A stretch of 21,672 bases of DNA from SFWF01 sp045539095 (lineage in GTDB: Bacteria; Bacillota; Clostridia; Oscillospirales; Acutalibacteraceae). Position numbers and translations under genes: made by a program. The stretch is taken from NCBI GenBank assembly GCA_045539095.1, contig JAZQER010000065.1, forward strand, positions 1-21,672, written 5' to 3'. Under the pieces are notes generated by a model that made no database searches, was not told the origin of the DNA, and saw only the letters and a list, made by a program, of their open reading frames with translations. Below are positions 13,409 through 21,672 of this stretch, piece after piece (within the stretch, counting starts at the first letter, position 1; each line of letters starts with the position of its first letter).

Positions 13409-15388
13409 TTACTCTAGCACGGTAAAGGGAGGAGTGGTATCCACAGTTGTTTCATTAGAGAAAAAGTATGCATCTAGCATAGCCTTAGCAACCGATGTTA
13501 CGGCGGGTGTACTGTTGCCGTGCTCTAGTATGACCGATATGGCTATCTGTGGTTTATCATAGGGCGCAAAGGCAATAAATACCGAATGTTCTGCGCCATT
13601 ATTTACCTGAGAGGTACCGGTTTTTCCGCCGACCTTTATTTGGTATTTGCCGAAAACCGTACTTCCCGTACCGTCCTCGGTAACGGAGAGCATACCGCTT
13701 TTGACAGCATTTATAACCTTACTGTCAATATCAAAGCTTTGAAGAGCCATAGGCTCAGTTTTATTATAAACCTCGCGCATATCATATGAAACTACACGGT
13801 CAATAAGGTTGGCTTTGTATCTGGTTCCCTCGTTCGCAAGGGTGGAAACATAACTCGTAAGCTGAAGCGGAGTGAAGGCGTTCATCTGACCGATAGCGGT
13901 CTGAAGAGTGGCACCTCCAAGGCCTTCTTTTTCCGCATTTATCATAAGTCCCGAGGAAGAGGGAAGATCAAGACCTGTAGCAACGCCGAGACCAAACTTG
14001 CTGAAATAATCAAGCATGGTTGTGACACCGAGCCTACGACCAAGCTCATAGAAGAAATAGTTGCAGGACTTGGAGATGGCTGTGTTAAGCCCTATAGAGC
14101 CGTGGTATCTCATACAACTGGGCTTATAATCGTCAAAGTATTTGTATTCACGCACACAACGGATATGTTCGTCATAGTTGAGCTTTCCGTTTTCGAGCGC
14201 GGCGATTGCAACGACCGGTTTTACCGTAGAGCCGGGCGGATAAATTCCCGAGAATGCACGGTCGGTAAGGGGAAGGCCTTTGTCTGCAAGCAATTCGTCG
14301 TACACTTCGGTATAGGTGTTAAGGTCATATGAGGGATAATTAGCACTGGTTATGATATCACCCGAGCTTATGTCCATCATAACAGCGGCGCCACCGGTTA
14401 CTGTTCCGCCCTCGCTCTGAAGTTCCTTTATGACCGACCGGAGAGTATCCTGAGTTGCTTTCTGTATAGTCTTGTCCAGAGTCAAAACGATAGTCTTTCC
14501 CGCAACAGGAGCTTTTGTGATCTCCTCGGAGAGGATATTCCCCTTTGAGTCTATTTTATAGGTTATCTCGCCATCGGTGCCGTGAAGATATTCCTCTGCA
14601 AGCAGCTCTATGCCGCTTTTTCCGACCTTGTCGCTATATGAATAATCTTTACCCTTATATTTATCCCATTCTTCGGCGTATATGGGACCTACAGTTCCAA
14701 TAATGTGGGGAGCAAGCGTACCGTCGACATATTCTCTGAAGGGAACGACATCGATTGAAACGCCCTCAATAAGCATACCCGATTCAAGAACTATCTGCAT
14801 TATTTCGGAGGAAACATCCTCGGCAAAGGTATAGGGGTTCGATACTGAGAAATCGGCTACCGCGATAGAATAACGGATACCCATTATCATACGGCGTGTT
14901 GCATCGTCATAACCGACTAGCTCATAATCTTCTATCATCTTTGAAATGCAATTATCAACTGTAGCATAATGAGCAAGGCCAAGCTCGCTCTTCATTCGGC
15001 TTACAGCGGTCTCATCGTCGGTAAATGAGTAGGGGGCGGTATTGGTTATGGGAAGCACATCAAACCATTCGGTATTATTCTCTGATAAAAGCCTGCAGAG
15101 AGAAAGTATGGTTGAATTCAGCTTTTCGGCTTTAAGATATGCCTTGTTAAAAACAATATTGTAGCCCTCGCGGTTGACAGCGATTTTTCTGCCGTTTTGG
15201 TCAAGTATCTCGCCGCGTTGCGCCTTTATTGTAACAGTGCGGTAGGAAATTCCCAAAGCCTGATTAATATATGTTTCAGCGTTTGATATCTGAAGAGAAA
15301 AAACTCTTACGGTATAAAGCAGTAAAACTATGACAAGAAAAATGGAAAGCGCAGCAAGACGCGGACGCTGTCTTTTCTGAAACGGCAT
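13409..15388 (-). CDS. mrdA: Penicillin-binding protein 2 (elongasome transpeptidase)
   Basis: 659 residues. One N-terminal transmembrane helix (about 11-33) precedes the pedestal/dimerisation domain, beginning with the RGEILDQNGRKIAVN motif (58-72). The transpeptidase domain carries STVK (Ser387, Lys390), SCN (441-443) and KTGT (589-592), the three class B PBP active-site motifs. It cross-links peptidoglycan in lateral wall growth and works with RodA and MreBCD. Beta-lactams acylate Ser387. A GTG at 15397 abuts AAAGGAGG and is too close, so the ATG at 15388, 8 nt away, is preferred. It follows mreD by 31 nt; the rodA gene, often adjacent, is not present in the window. Confidence 0.95.
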   Translation of the reverse strand: MPFQKRQRPRLAALSIFLVIVLLLYTVRVFSLQISNAETYINQALGISYRTVTIKAQRGEILDQNGRKIAVNREGYNIVFNKAYLKAEKLNSTILSLCRLLSENNTEWFDVLPITNTAPYSFTDDETAVSRMKSELGLAHYATVDNCISKMIEDYELVGYDDATRRMIMGIRYSIAVADFSVSNPYTFAEDVSSEIMQIVLESGMLIEGVSIDVVPFREYVDGTLAPHIIGTVGPIYAEEWDKYKGKDYSYSDKVGKSGIELLAEEYLHGTDGEITYKIDSKGNILSEEITKAPVAGKTIVLTLDKTIQKATQDTLRSVIKELQSEGGTVTGGAAVMMDISSGDIITSANYPSYDLNTYTEVYDELLADKGLPLTDRAFSGIYPPGSTVKPVVAIAALENGKLNYDEHIRCVREYKYFDDYKPSCMRYHGSIGLNTAISKSCNYFFYELGRRLGVTTMLDYFSKFGLGVATGLDLPSSSGLMINAEKEGLGGATLQTAIGQMNAFTPLQLTSYVSTLANEGTRYKANLIDRVVSYDMREVYNKTEPMALQSFDIDSKVINAVKSGMLSVTEDGTGSTVFGKYQIKVGGKTGTSQVNNGAEHSVFIAFAPYDKPQIAISVILEHGNSTPAVTSVAKAMLDAYFFSNETTVDTTPPFTVLE

Positions 15389-15419
15389 TTGGGACACCTC
15401 CTTTGTGAAAGTATTTAAG

Positions 15420-15920
15420 TTAAAGGTTTTTTAGTTTTTTCTCAAGAAAATAAAAGGGGATTATAAAAACAGCGGTATAGAATACGGTAGGTATAAAATA
15501 ACTGCTGTAATACTCGGTTCCGACCGAAATTCCTTTAAAGGAATAGAAAAAAGTAAGTCTTGCAAAAAGATAAACAAAAGCGGCTCCGAGTGAAAGACAG
15601 GCTGCAGAGTGTATGTTCTTATTCATATAATAAGAGGCTAAAAGTCCGCAGATAAGTCCTATAAGCATTATGGCAAGCGTGTTGAAGCAGGAAGAACCGC
15701 TCATTACTCCGTCCATAAGAGCCCCGGCAATAAAGCCTGCCGTCGCGCCCGACCATTCTCCCCAGAAAATGGATAAAGCAACCACAAACGGAATAATGGT
15801 AATGGGCACAGCCTGTCCGATAGCAAGTGTAGCCAGTCCTGAATATCTGAGTATAAAAAGCAGAATAAGTATAATGGCATTTATCGTAAAAGCAATTAAC
15901 TTTCGGGTGTTGTTTTTCAT
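15420..15920 (-). CDS. mreD: Rod shape-determining protein MreD
   Basis: 166 residues, the usual MreD length, with five or six hydrophobic helices (about 9-25, 32-52, 58-73, 80-96, 107-127 and 142-158). Polar loops carry FWGEWSGATAGFIAGALMDGVMSG, the MreD-type re-entrant glycine-rich segment. It is an integral membrane subunit of the elongasome that joins MreC and MreB. Sequence conservation in MreD is low, so the call leans on length, topology and its place between mreC and mrdA. The ATG lies 2 nt after the mreC stop, with AGGTGA overlapping it; translational coupling is likely. Confidence 0.9.
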   Translation of the reverse strand: MKNNTRKLIAFTINAIILILLFILRYSGLATLAIGQAVPITIIPFVVALSIFWGEWSGATAGFIAGALMDGVMSGSSCFNTLAIMLIGLICGLLASYYMNKNIHSAACLSLGAAFVYLFARLTFFYSFKGISVGTEYYSSYFIPTVFYTAVFIIPFYFLEKKLKNL

Positions 15921-15922
15921 AA

Positions 15923-16780
15923 TTATTCACCTGTGGGGAGAGCCTCGCCCTGGCCGTCAAAAGAGGTGAGTATCATTACATTTTTAAGAGAGTCAAAATC
16001 AACTGTCGGCTCGATGACCGCATAAAGGGATGAGGTCAGAGAATCACTTAAAATGTTGCTGACCGTGCCTATGATAAGGCGGTCAGGGAATATTCCGCTA
16101 CCCGAGGTGACGATAATATCTCCGACTGCAACGGTACAGGTGCGTGAGAGATTGTAAAGTCTGGTGTTGCCTTCGAGCGCAAACTCTCTGCCGCCCGAAA
16201 CCACGCCTGCGTCATTGGTGCGCGAAGAATAAGCACCGCAGATAAGCTCGGGGCTGAGTATAGTTGTGACCTTGCACGAAGCAAAGCTCACCTCTGTCAC
16301 ATACCCTACGAGACCTGCATCGGTTATAACGGGGTCGTAAAGTTCAACTCCATGATGACTGCCGCGATCCACCGTAAAACCGCCAAATTCGTCATCGGGG
16401 TCCATAGAGGTAACAAAGGCGGGACAGAATACAAAATCGGGATTATTTTCTTTTATTTCAAGAAAATCCTTGTAAAACTCGTTATCGTTTATGGCAGATT
16501 CATAATTGACAAGCTTGTCGCGAAGTTCATTAAGCTCAGCTTCAAGCTCTTCCTTTTCTTTGGCAAGCTCATCCGCCCGAAACATACGGTCACTCCAGTT
16601 GTCAATAGAGTTTTTTGCCGAAGATGCAAGCTTTTTAAAGGGGGCTATAAGCGTCTCGGCAATACCCGCCTGAGGCGCGATATAACCGCCGACAGCGCCA
16701 ACAGTGATTGCAAGAGCGATAACCAGTGCAGTGACGGCAAGAAATATCTTAAATTGTCTGCTTCGAAAGAAAAATCGCAA
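15923..16780 (-). CDS. mreC: Rod shape-determining protein MreC
   Basis: 285 residues. A short cytosolic tail and one transmembrane helix (about 11-33) are followed by a coiled coil (about 68-97, ELAKEKEELEAELNELRDKL). The two-lobed beta domain carries the MreC motifs GFTVDRGSHHGVELYDPVI, GLVGYVTEV, GVVSGG, TSGSGIFPDRLIIGTV. It is the external scaffold linking MreB to PBP2 and peptidoglycan synthesis. It begins with TTG: AGGTGAG at 16786-16792 lies 5 nt upstream, and the first in-frame ATG falls well inside the coiled coil. Its ribosome binding site overlaps the mreB stop, so the two are coupled. Confidence 0.95.
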   Translation of the reverse strand: MRFFFRSRQFKIFLAVTALVIALAITVGAVGGYIAPQAGIAETLIAPFKKLASSAKNSIDNWSDRMFRADELAKEKEELEAELNELRDKLVNYESAINDNEFYKDFLEIKENNPDFVFCPAFVTSMDPDDEFGGFTVDRGSHHGVELYDPVITDAGLVGYVTEVSFASCKVTTILSPELICGAYSSRTNDAGVVSGGREFALEGNTRLYNLSRTCTVAVGDIIVTSGSGIFPDRLIIGTVSNILSDSLTSSLYAVIEPTVDFDSLKNVMILTSFDGQGEALPTGE

Positions 16781-16790
16781 TTTAACTCAC

Positions 16791-17813
16791 CTATCTGTAG
16801 TTTTTATTCCTGCGGAAAACATAATTGTCAAATCCGTGGCCCGTTTCAAGACGCTTTGCTGTGCCCGAAACTACGCAGTCAAGCGGATTGTCAGCAACGA
16901 CTACTCTCATATTGGTCTCCTGTGCAATACGCTCTGCCAAACCTCTGAGAAGCGCGCAACCGCCTGTCAGTGTAATGCCGTTTTCAATAATATCGGCACT
17001 AAGCTCGGGCGGAGTTTTTTCGAGAGTGGTACGAATGCTTTCTATTATAACGTCAAGAGTATCGCTCATCGCTTCGCGCACTTCCTCTGAAGAAATTGTT
17101 ATATTCTTCGGGAGTCCGTCAAGAAGATTTCTGCCCTTTATTTCTACCGATTTTTCACCCTCGTAAGGAAGAGCCGAGCCGATCTCAATCTTGAGTTGCT
17201 CGGCGGTACGCTCACCAATAAGCAGATTGTGTTTTTTTCTTATATAGTTGATGATTGCCTCATCGAGGTCATCGCCCGCAGTACGGATAGATTGGGCGGT
17301 AACGATGTCACCAAGTGAAATGACTGCGACCTCGCTCGTGCCGCCTCCGATATCGACTATCATATTACCTGTTGCATCCGAGACGTTAAGCCCTGCTCCT
17401 ACAGCCGCCGCCATAGGCTCTTCAACAATATCAACATCAACTGCTCCCGCCTGCTTTACAGCATCGTGCACCGCGCGGGATTCAACCTCTGTAACACCCG
17501 CAGGTACGCAGATTACAACACGGACTCTTGAGAAAAGGGAGCCTTTAAGGGACTCTTTTATAAATCTTTTAAGCATAGCCGCGGTTACATCATAATCGGC
17601 GATAACGCCGTTTTTGAGCGGACGGACTGCAACTATTGAGCCGGGGGTACGGCCAATCATTTCCTTAGCCTCTGTTCCGACAGCGCGGACGGCATCGTTT
17701 CGCACATCATAGGCGACAACCGACGGCTCACGCATTATAATGCCCTTTCCTTTTAAATAAACGAGGGTATTTGCGGTGCCGAGGTCGATTCCGATATCTC
17801 TTGTAAACAACAT
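16791..17813 (-). CDS. mreB: Rod shape-determining protein MreB, actin homologue
   Basis: 340 residues, full length. The actin-fold nucleotide site is complete: phosphate 1 motif DIGIDLGTANTLVY (6-19), phosphate 2 motif VDIGGGTSEVAVIS (153-166) and adenosine motif TGGCALLRGL (283-292). It also has CVPAGVTEVESRAV and EEPMAAAVGAGL. MreB polymerises beneath the membrane and directs side-wall synthesis by PBP2/RodA, so the organism is probably rod-shaped. GAGGATAA precedes the ATG. It follows tsaD by 18 nt and leads mreC, mreD and mrdA. A shorter Mbl-type paralogue is possible, but the mreCD linkage favours MreB. Confidence 0.97.
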   Translation of the reverse strand: MLFTRDIGIDLGTANTLVYLKGKGIIMREPSVVAYDVRNDAVRAVGTEAKEMIGRTPGSIVAVRPLKNGVIADYDVTAAMLKRFIKESLKGSLFSRVRVVICVPAGVTEVESRAVHDAVKQAGAVDVDIVEEPMAAAVGAGLNVSDATGNMIVDIGGGTSEVAVISLGDIVTAQSIRTAGDDLDEAIINYIRKKHNLLIGERTAEQLKIEIGSALPYEGEKSVEIKGRNLLDGLPKNITISSEEVREAMSDTLDVIIESIRTTLEKTPPELSADIIENGITLTGGCALLRGLAERIAQETNMRVVVADNPLDCVVSGTAKRLETGHGFDNYVFRRNKNYR

Positions 17814-17831
17814 ATATGTTATCCTCTTTTC

Positions 17832-18845
17832 TCAGGTTATTATATTATCTATTGGCATGGTAGCGTATGCGTTAAGGCTTTCGTTTGCGGTGTTGCCCGA
17901 CATAAATTCGTAGTAGGCTTGAACACCAACCATAGCGGCATTATCACCGCAGTATTTTAAAGTGGGTGCGTAAAGCTTTATATCGCGTTTTTGGCACTCC
18001 TCGCTAAGTCGACTGCGAAGCTCAGAGTTTGCCGAAACACCGCCTGCAAGAACTACCGTCTTGTGTCCTAAATTCTCAGCGGCGAGCAGAGTTCTGTCTA
18101 TCAGCATGTCGCAGACCCGCCTTCTTACAGTCGCCGCAAGTACGGGAATGTCTATCTGAGTACCTTTTTGTGAAGCGTTGTGTATGGTGTTTATAACGGC
18201 GGTTTTAAGACCCGAAAAAGAAAAATCATAGGGAGAACCGTCGACCTTCGGTTTTGGTAAGGGGTACTTTTCAAAATCAGCAACTGTAGCCACCTTGTCG
18301 AGGTTTACTCCGCCGGGGTAACCAAGGCCCATTGCGCGAGCCGTCTTGTCGAAGCATTCGCCTGCGGCATCATCTCGTGTGCCACCGATTATCTTAAAAT
18401 CAGTGTAATCCTTTACTTCGGTAATGATGCTGTTTCCGCCCGAAACGGTAAGACATAGAAACGGAGGCTTCAGTTCTTCATTATCTATATAATTCGCCGC
18501 GATATGCGAGCGAAGATGATGAACGGGAATAAGCGGAATTCCGAGCGACATCGAGAGCCCTTTTGCAAAATTGACACCTACAAGCAGCGCGCCGATAAGT
18601 CCGGGTGCATAGGTGACCGCTATAGCGTCAAGGTCGGTATAATTGAGCCCTGCGTCGGCAACTGCCTTGTCGCATACCGCCGATATGTTTTCACAATGTC
18701 GGCGCGAGGCTATCTCAGGCACGACACCACCGTATATTTTATGCTCTTCTATCTGGGTATTTATGACCGAGGACAGAACGCGTCTGCCTTCGCAAACTGC
18801 GACTGCAGTCTCATCGCAGGAAGATTCAATTGCCAGTATCAGCAT
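17832..18845 (-). CDS. tsaD: tRNA N6-threonylcarbamoyladenosine transferase TsaD
   Basis: 337 residues, full length. It begins MLILAIESSCDETAVAV and carries the HSQIEEH-like segment NTQIEEHKIYGGVVPEIASR. The metal-binding HHLRSH (His110 and His114) follows, then SGLKTAVIN and the late ASP-box NAAMVGVQAY with CGDNAAM. TsaD transfers the threonylcarbamoyl group to A37 of ANN-decoding tRNAs and normally works with TsaB, TsaE and TsaC, none of which is in the window. The start is coupled to rimI by a one-base stop-start overlap (TAATG). Confidence 0.97.
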   Translation of the reverse strand: MLILAIESSCDETAVAVCEGRRVLSSVINTQIEEHKIYGGVVPEIASRRHCENISAVCDKAVADAGLNYTDLDAIAVTYAPGLIGALLVGVNFAKGLSMSLGIPLIPVHHLRSHIAANYIDNEELKPPFLCLTVSGGNSIITEVKDYTDFKIIGGTRDDAAGECFDKTARAMGLGYPGGVNLDKVATVADFEKYPLPKPKVDGSPYDFSFSGLKTAVINTIHNASQKGTQIDIPVLAATVRRRVCDMLIDRTLLAAENLGHKTVVLAGGVSANSELRSRLSEECQKRDIKLYAPTLKYCGDNAAMVGVQAYYEFMSGNTANESLNAYATMPIDNIIT

Positions 18846-19282
18846 TAAGGCGTCTGCCTCCTTTTGGTCATTATAATTGCATTTTCACGGGGGTTGCGGT
18901 AAAAACCCTTGCGGACTCCCGCATTTTCATAGCCACAAGATGTATAAAGAAAAATTGCGGCTGTATTTGATTCTCTTACTTCAAGAGAAATAAAGGAAAG
19001 GGGAATGTCATCTGCCTTTTGGTCAAGTGCTTCAATGAGAGCCTTGCCTATGCCGCGTCTTCTGTAGTCTCGGCTTACGGCAACATTAGTTATATAACCC
19101 TCATCGAGCACAGTCTGCAGTCCGACATAGCCGACTATATTTCCGTTTTCTTCAAAAACGAAAAACATTACGCCCTCTGCCGCAGACTCGTTTACAGCTT
19201 CGGCACTCCAAGGCTCTGAAAAGCACTCTTTTTCCAAAGCAGCGATGGAGACTTCGTCACCCCGTTTGTACGGTCTTATCAT
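18845..19282 (-). CDS. rimI: RimI-type GNAT N-acetyltransferase
   Basis: 145 residues, standard length. The GNAT core shows VAVSRDYRRRGIGKALIEAL (67-86), whose R-R-x-G-I-G is the acetyl-CoA pyrophosphate loop. It is followed by LEVRESNTAAIFLYTSCGYENAGVRKGFY, with Glu101 and Tyr113 at the places of the catalytic pair in RimI. RimI acetylates the N-terminal alanine of ribosomal protein S18; it may accept other proteins. The gene sits between the phosphatase and tsaD with overlaps of 4 bases (ATGA) and 1 base, a tight operon. Clostridial loci usually place tsaE and tsaB next to rimI-tsaD; here they are missing. Confidence 0.93.
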   Translation of the reverse strand: MIRPYKRGDEVSIAALEKECFSEPWSAEAVNESAAEGVMFFVFEENGNIVGYVGLQTVLDEGYITNVAVSRDYRRRGIGKALIEALDQKADDIPLSFISLEVRESNTAAIFLYTSCGYENAGVRKGFYRNPRENAIIMTKRRQTP

Positions 19283-19686
19283 ATGATACCGTCCTCTATA
19301 AGCTCGTCTATGCCCTCGATTATCTCGTCACGGCATTTTTTGTAAGCCTCAAGGTCCAAGCCGTACGGGTCACAGATACCGAGTACATATATCTTCATTT
19401 TATCTATTCCAGAGCCCTCAAGCACATCTGCGTGCGAGGAAGACATACAGATAAAAATGCAGGATTCATCGATATCCTTAAAGGTAAGCTGTTTTGAAAT
19501 ATGTCCCGAGATATCGATGCCGAGTTCTTTCATTGCGGCAACGCTGTTTTCGGAGACAGTCGAGCCGTCGGCGGCAAGGCCGCGGCTAAATGTTTCAATA
19601 TCTTTTCGGTTTTTACTTTTGAGGTATCCCTCTGCCATAGGAGAACGGCAGGTGTTACCTGTGCAGACAAATATGATCTTTTTCAT
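19279..19686 (-). CDS. Low-molecular-weight protein phosphatase, YwlE-like (protein arginine phosphatase type)
   Basis: 135 residues. The active-site loop is VCTGNTCRSPMAE (7-19), giving Cys8-x5-Arg14. The general acid is Asp106 in CDPYGLD. The fold is the low-molecular-weight tyrosine phosphatase. A threonine at position 12, in place of the usual isoleucine or leucine, is the residue that gives B. subtilis YwlE its preference for phospho-arginine. This suggests the protein reverses McsB-type arginine phosphorylation; arsenate reductase is less likely. Start has an AAAATCA spacer after the polA stop, 18 nt away, and overlaps rimI by 4 bases. Confidence 0.88.
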   Translation of the reverse strand: MKKIIFVCTGNTCRSPMAEGYLKSKNRKDIETFSRGLAADGSTVSENSVAAMKELGIDISGHISKQLTFKDIDESCIFICMSSSHADVLEGSGIDKMKIYVLGICDPYGLDLEAYKKCRDEIIEGIDELIEDGII

Positions 19687-19704
19687 TGATTTTCAGCCTC
19701 AAAA

Positions 19705-21672
19705 TTAATCTTTAGCGTCGTACCAGCTGTAGCCCGAATGAACATCGGCAGTAAGCTCTACCGACATATGGGCGGCATTTTCCATTTCTTCCTTTAAAAG
19801 TGCGCTGACCGTTTCTTTGATATCCTCGGCACACTCGATTATAAGCTCATCGTGTACCTGGAGAATGAGTTTCGCATCAAGCTTTTCCTTTTCCAAACGG
19901 TTAAACACATTTATCATTGCGATTTTTATAATATCGGCGGCGGTGCCCTGAATCGGCGCGTTTCTGGCTACGCGCTCACCGAAAGCGCGGAGCATACCGT
20001 TGGACGCTGTTATCTCAGGCAGATAGCGTCTTCTGCCGAAAACGGTCGTAACATAGCCGTTTTCCTTTGCGTCCTCGATGGTCTTTTGCATAAAGCGATC
20101 AACTCCGCGGAAGGTAGCAAGATAGCTTTCGATATACTGTTTTGCTTCCTTGTTTGAAACCCCGATATCCTTTGCGAGCGAGAAAGCGCCGATACCATAA
20201 ACGATACCGAAGTTTACAGCCTTTGCACGGCTTCGAAGAACGGGAGTTATCATATCCTCGGGCAGGCCGAAAACTTGCGCCGCAGTTCTTGTGTGGATGT
20301 CCGCGCCTGAATTAAAGGCATCACACATAACCTTGTCATTTGCCATATGGGCAAGTACGCGAAGCTCGATCTGACTGTAGTCAGCGTCAACGAGTGTGTA
20401 ACCTTCTTTTGCTATAAAGAATTTTCTGAAAACACGTCCCTCGGCGGTGCGAACGGGAATATTCTGCAAATTCGGCTCAAGTGAGCTGATTCTGCCCGTT
20501 CTCGTTTCGGTCTGATTAAAGGTCGAGTGAATTCTGCCGTCCTCTGCAATAGCATCTATAAGAGAATCGCAATAGGTGGATTTAAGTTTTGCCAGAGTTC
20601 TGTACTGTAAAAGCAGACCGACAGCAGGATGCTCATCTCGAAGCTCCTCTAAAACCTCGGCATTGGTTGAATAACCGCTTTTGGTCTTTTTCTTTGCGGG
20701 AAGCCCTAACTTTTCAAACAAAGCGACTCCGAGCTGCTTTGGAGAATTAAGGTTAAATTCGTATCCAACAAGCTCGAATATCCTTTTCTGCAGTTCTGCT
20801 ACACGAACGCTAAGCTCTTCGCCGTGTACTTTTAGAGCGTCAGCATCAATAAGCACACCTGAAAGCTCCATATCGCCGAGGACAAAGGCGAGGGGAAGCT
20901 CAATATCGCGTAGAAGCTCTGCCTGTCCCGAGCTTAAAAGCTCCTTTTCGAGAGCGTTGCAGACGGCAGTGTGAAGCAGAGCCGTTTTAAGATTTTCATC
21001 ATCAAGCTCACATTCGGCAGATGCACCGTATTCTGCGGCAAGACGGTCAAGCTCATACGAATTTGATGACGGGTTGCAAAGATAGCCCGCGAGCATACTG
21101 TCGAAAACGATATTTTTTATAGAAAAGCCCTGTTTTTTGCAGAGCTTATATAAACCTTTAGCATCATAAACACGCTTCGCAATAGCCTCGTCAGAAAGAA
21201 GAGAGAGAGCTTGTTCTTTGGACAAAAGAGCACAGTATACTCCGTCAAAGGCGGCAAAGCCGTCATTAACATAGATAATATCCACCGACTTTAAATCGTT
21301 CATTAAAAACTCGGTAGAGGAAACAGGCGAAGCGGATATTTTTTCCGACGCAGCGATCTTTTTCGCGGCAGAGGGGTCGATGCCCATTCTGTCCATTAAC
21401 TTAAAAAGCTCAAGGTCGGTCATAAGTGAGGCAACGCCCGCAACATCACATTCGTCCGTTTTATAGTTTTCAGGGTTTGTATCAATAGGCGAGGTGCGGC
21501 AAATAGTACCGAGCCAACGGCTGAAATAAGCATTTTCACGGCCTGCTTCAAGCTTTGCTTTAACGCCAGCTTTGATATCAAGCTCGTCTAAATGCTCGTA
21601 AATATAATCAATATTGCCGTAGCGGGTTATAAGGTCGGTCGCGGTCTTTTCGCCCACACCTGCAACACCCGG
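19705..21672 (-). CDS. polA: DNA polymerase I (partial, start lies outside the window)
   Basis: 655 C-terminal residues are visible; the reading frame is open to the edge (PGVAGVGEKTATDLI), so the first part of the 5'-nuclease domain is cut off. The helix-hairpin-helix GVAGVGEKTA ends that domain. The middle region lacks the DxE motif of the 3'-5' exonuclease, like Taq-type enzymes, so proofreading is probably lost. The polymerase domain is intact with DADYSQIELRVLAH (motif A), RSRAKAVNFGIVYG (motif B, O-helix) and LQVHDELIIE (motif C). It fills gaps and removes RNA primers. An internal GTG at 21657 is not the start. The coaE gene that often follows polA is absent. Confidence 0.96.
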   Translation of the reverse strand, partial: PGVAGVGEKTATDLITRYGNIDYIYEHLDELDIKAGVKAKLEAGRENAYFSRWLGTICRTSPIDTNPENYKTDECDVAGVASLMTDLELFKLMDRMGIDPSAAKKIAASEKISASPVSSTEFLMNDLKSVDIIYVNDGFAAFDGVYCALLSKEQALSLLSDEAIAKRVYDAKGLYKLCKKQGFSIKNIVFDSMLAGYLCNPSSNSYELDRLAAEYGASAECELDDENLKTALLHTAVCNALEKELLSSGQAELLRDIELPLAFVLGDMELSGVLIDADALKVHGEELSVRVAELQKRIFELVGYEFNLNSPKQLGVALFEKLGLPAKKKTKSGYSTNAEVLEELRDEHPAVGLLLQYRTLAKLKSTYCDSLIDAIAEDGRIHSTFNQTETRTGRISSLEPNLQNIPVRTAEGRVFRKFFIAKEGYTLVDADYSQIELRVLAHMANDKVMCDAFNSGADIHTRTAAQVFGLPEDMITPVLRSRAKAVNFGIVYGIGAFSLAKDIGVSNKEAKQYIESYLATFRGVDRFMQKTIEDAKENGYVTTVFGRRRYLPEITASNGMLRAFGERVARNAPIQGTAADIIKIAMINVFNRLEKEKLDAKLILQVHDELIIECAEDIKETVSALLKEEMENAAHMSVELTADVHSGYSWYDAKD

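Noticed and set aside
21655..21657. GTG as the polA start codon
   Set aside because: The frame continues upstream to the window edge with conserved helix-hairpin-helix residues, so the gene is truncated by the window instead.

Overview
The window looks like a chromosomal housekeeping segment from an anaerobic, low-to-moderate GC member of the Bacillota, most likely class Clostridia. The evidence is the Firmicutes-style nusG-rplK-rplA-rplJ-rplL order, strong AGGAGG ribosome binding sites, SigA-type promoters, a SpoIID-type sporulation hydrolase, the mreBCD-mrdA-minD-mgsA neighbourhood, an Mrp with an N-terminal cysteine cluster, and a short two-gene SufC/SufB unit. There are no phage genes, insertion sequences, tRNA or rRNA genes, or CRISPR arrays.

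Layout. (1) 1-2814, plus strand: the end of nusG, then rplK-rplA and rplJ-rplL. This block is rich in cis-acting RNA. Two leader sites, one before rplK and one before rplA, copy the L1-binding part of 23S rRNA. A SigA promoter, an L10-type leader and an intrinsic attenuator precede rplJ. A 230-nt stretch without genes, holding an imperfect direct repeat, separates rplA from the rplJ promoter. A strong terminator closes the block, and rpoB does not follow. (2) 2816-5950, plus: a ceramidase-superfamily protein that lacks the usual serine, then a two-gene SufC-SufB pair. (3) 5950-10776: single or divergent genes, namely a membrane-anchored alpha/beta hydrolase (minus), an S1-domain RNA-binding protein and Mrp (plus), an unknown multi-pass membrane protein (minus), and a SpoIID-like lytic transglycosylase (plus). 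Most convergent ends share bidirectional terminators. (4) 10778-21672, minus: a long, tightly packed array transcribed right to left, polA (cut by the window edge), ywlE-like phosphatase, rimI, tsaD, mreB, mreC, mreD, mrdA (PBP2), minD-like ATPase, mgsA-like, hisS.

How the genes work together. Region 1 makes the ribosomal stalks (L1, L11, L10-L7/L12) under autogenous control. SufCB and Mrp assemble and carry Fe-S clusters. MreBCD with PBP2 form the rod-elongation machinery, joined by an orphan MinD-like ATPase without MinC or MinE. TsaD and RimI act in tRNA t6A formation and protein N-acetylation. hisS, polA and the phosphatase are general housekeeping.

No wholly new multi-gene system is evident. 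The points most worth a second look are the paired L1-mimic leaders, the MgsA-like protein with two catalytic positions replaced, the MinD orphan, the stand-alone SufCB pair, and the ceramidase-like protein lacking its nucleophile. All functions are inferred from sequence recognition; no database search was run. Comparisons to named reference proteins and to 23S rRNA are from memory.
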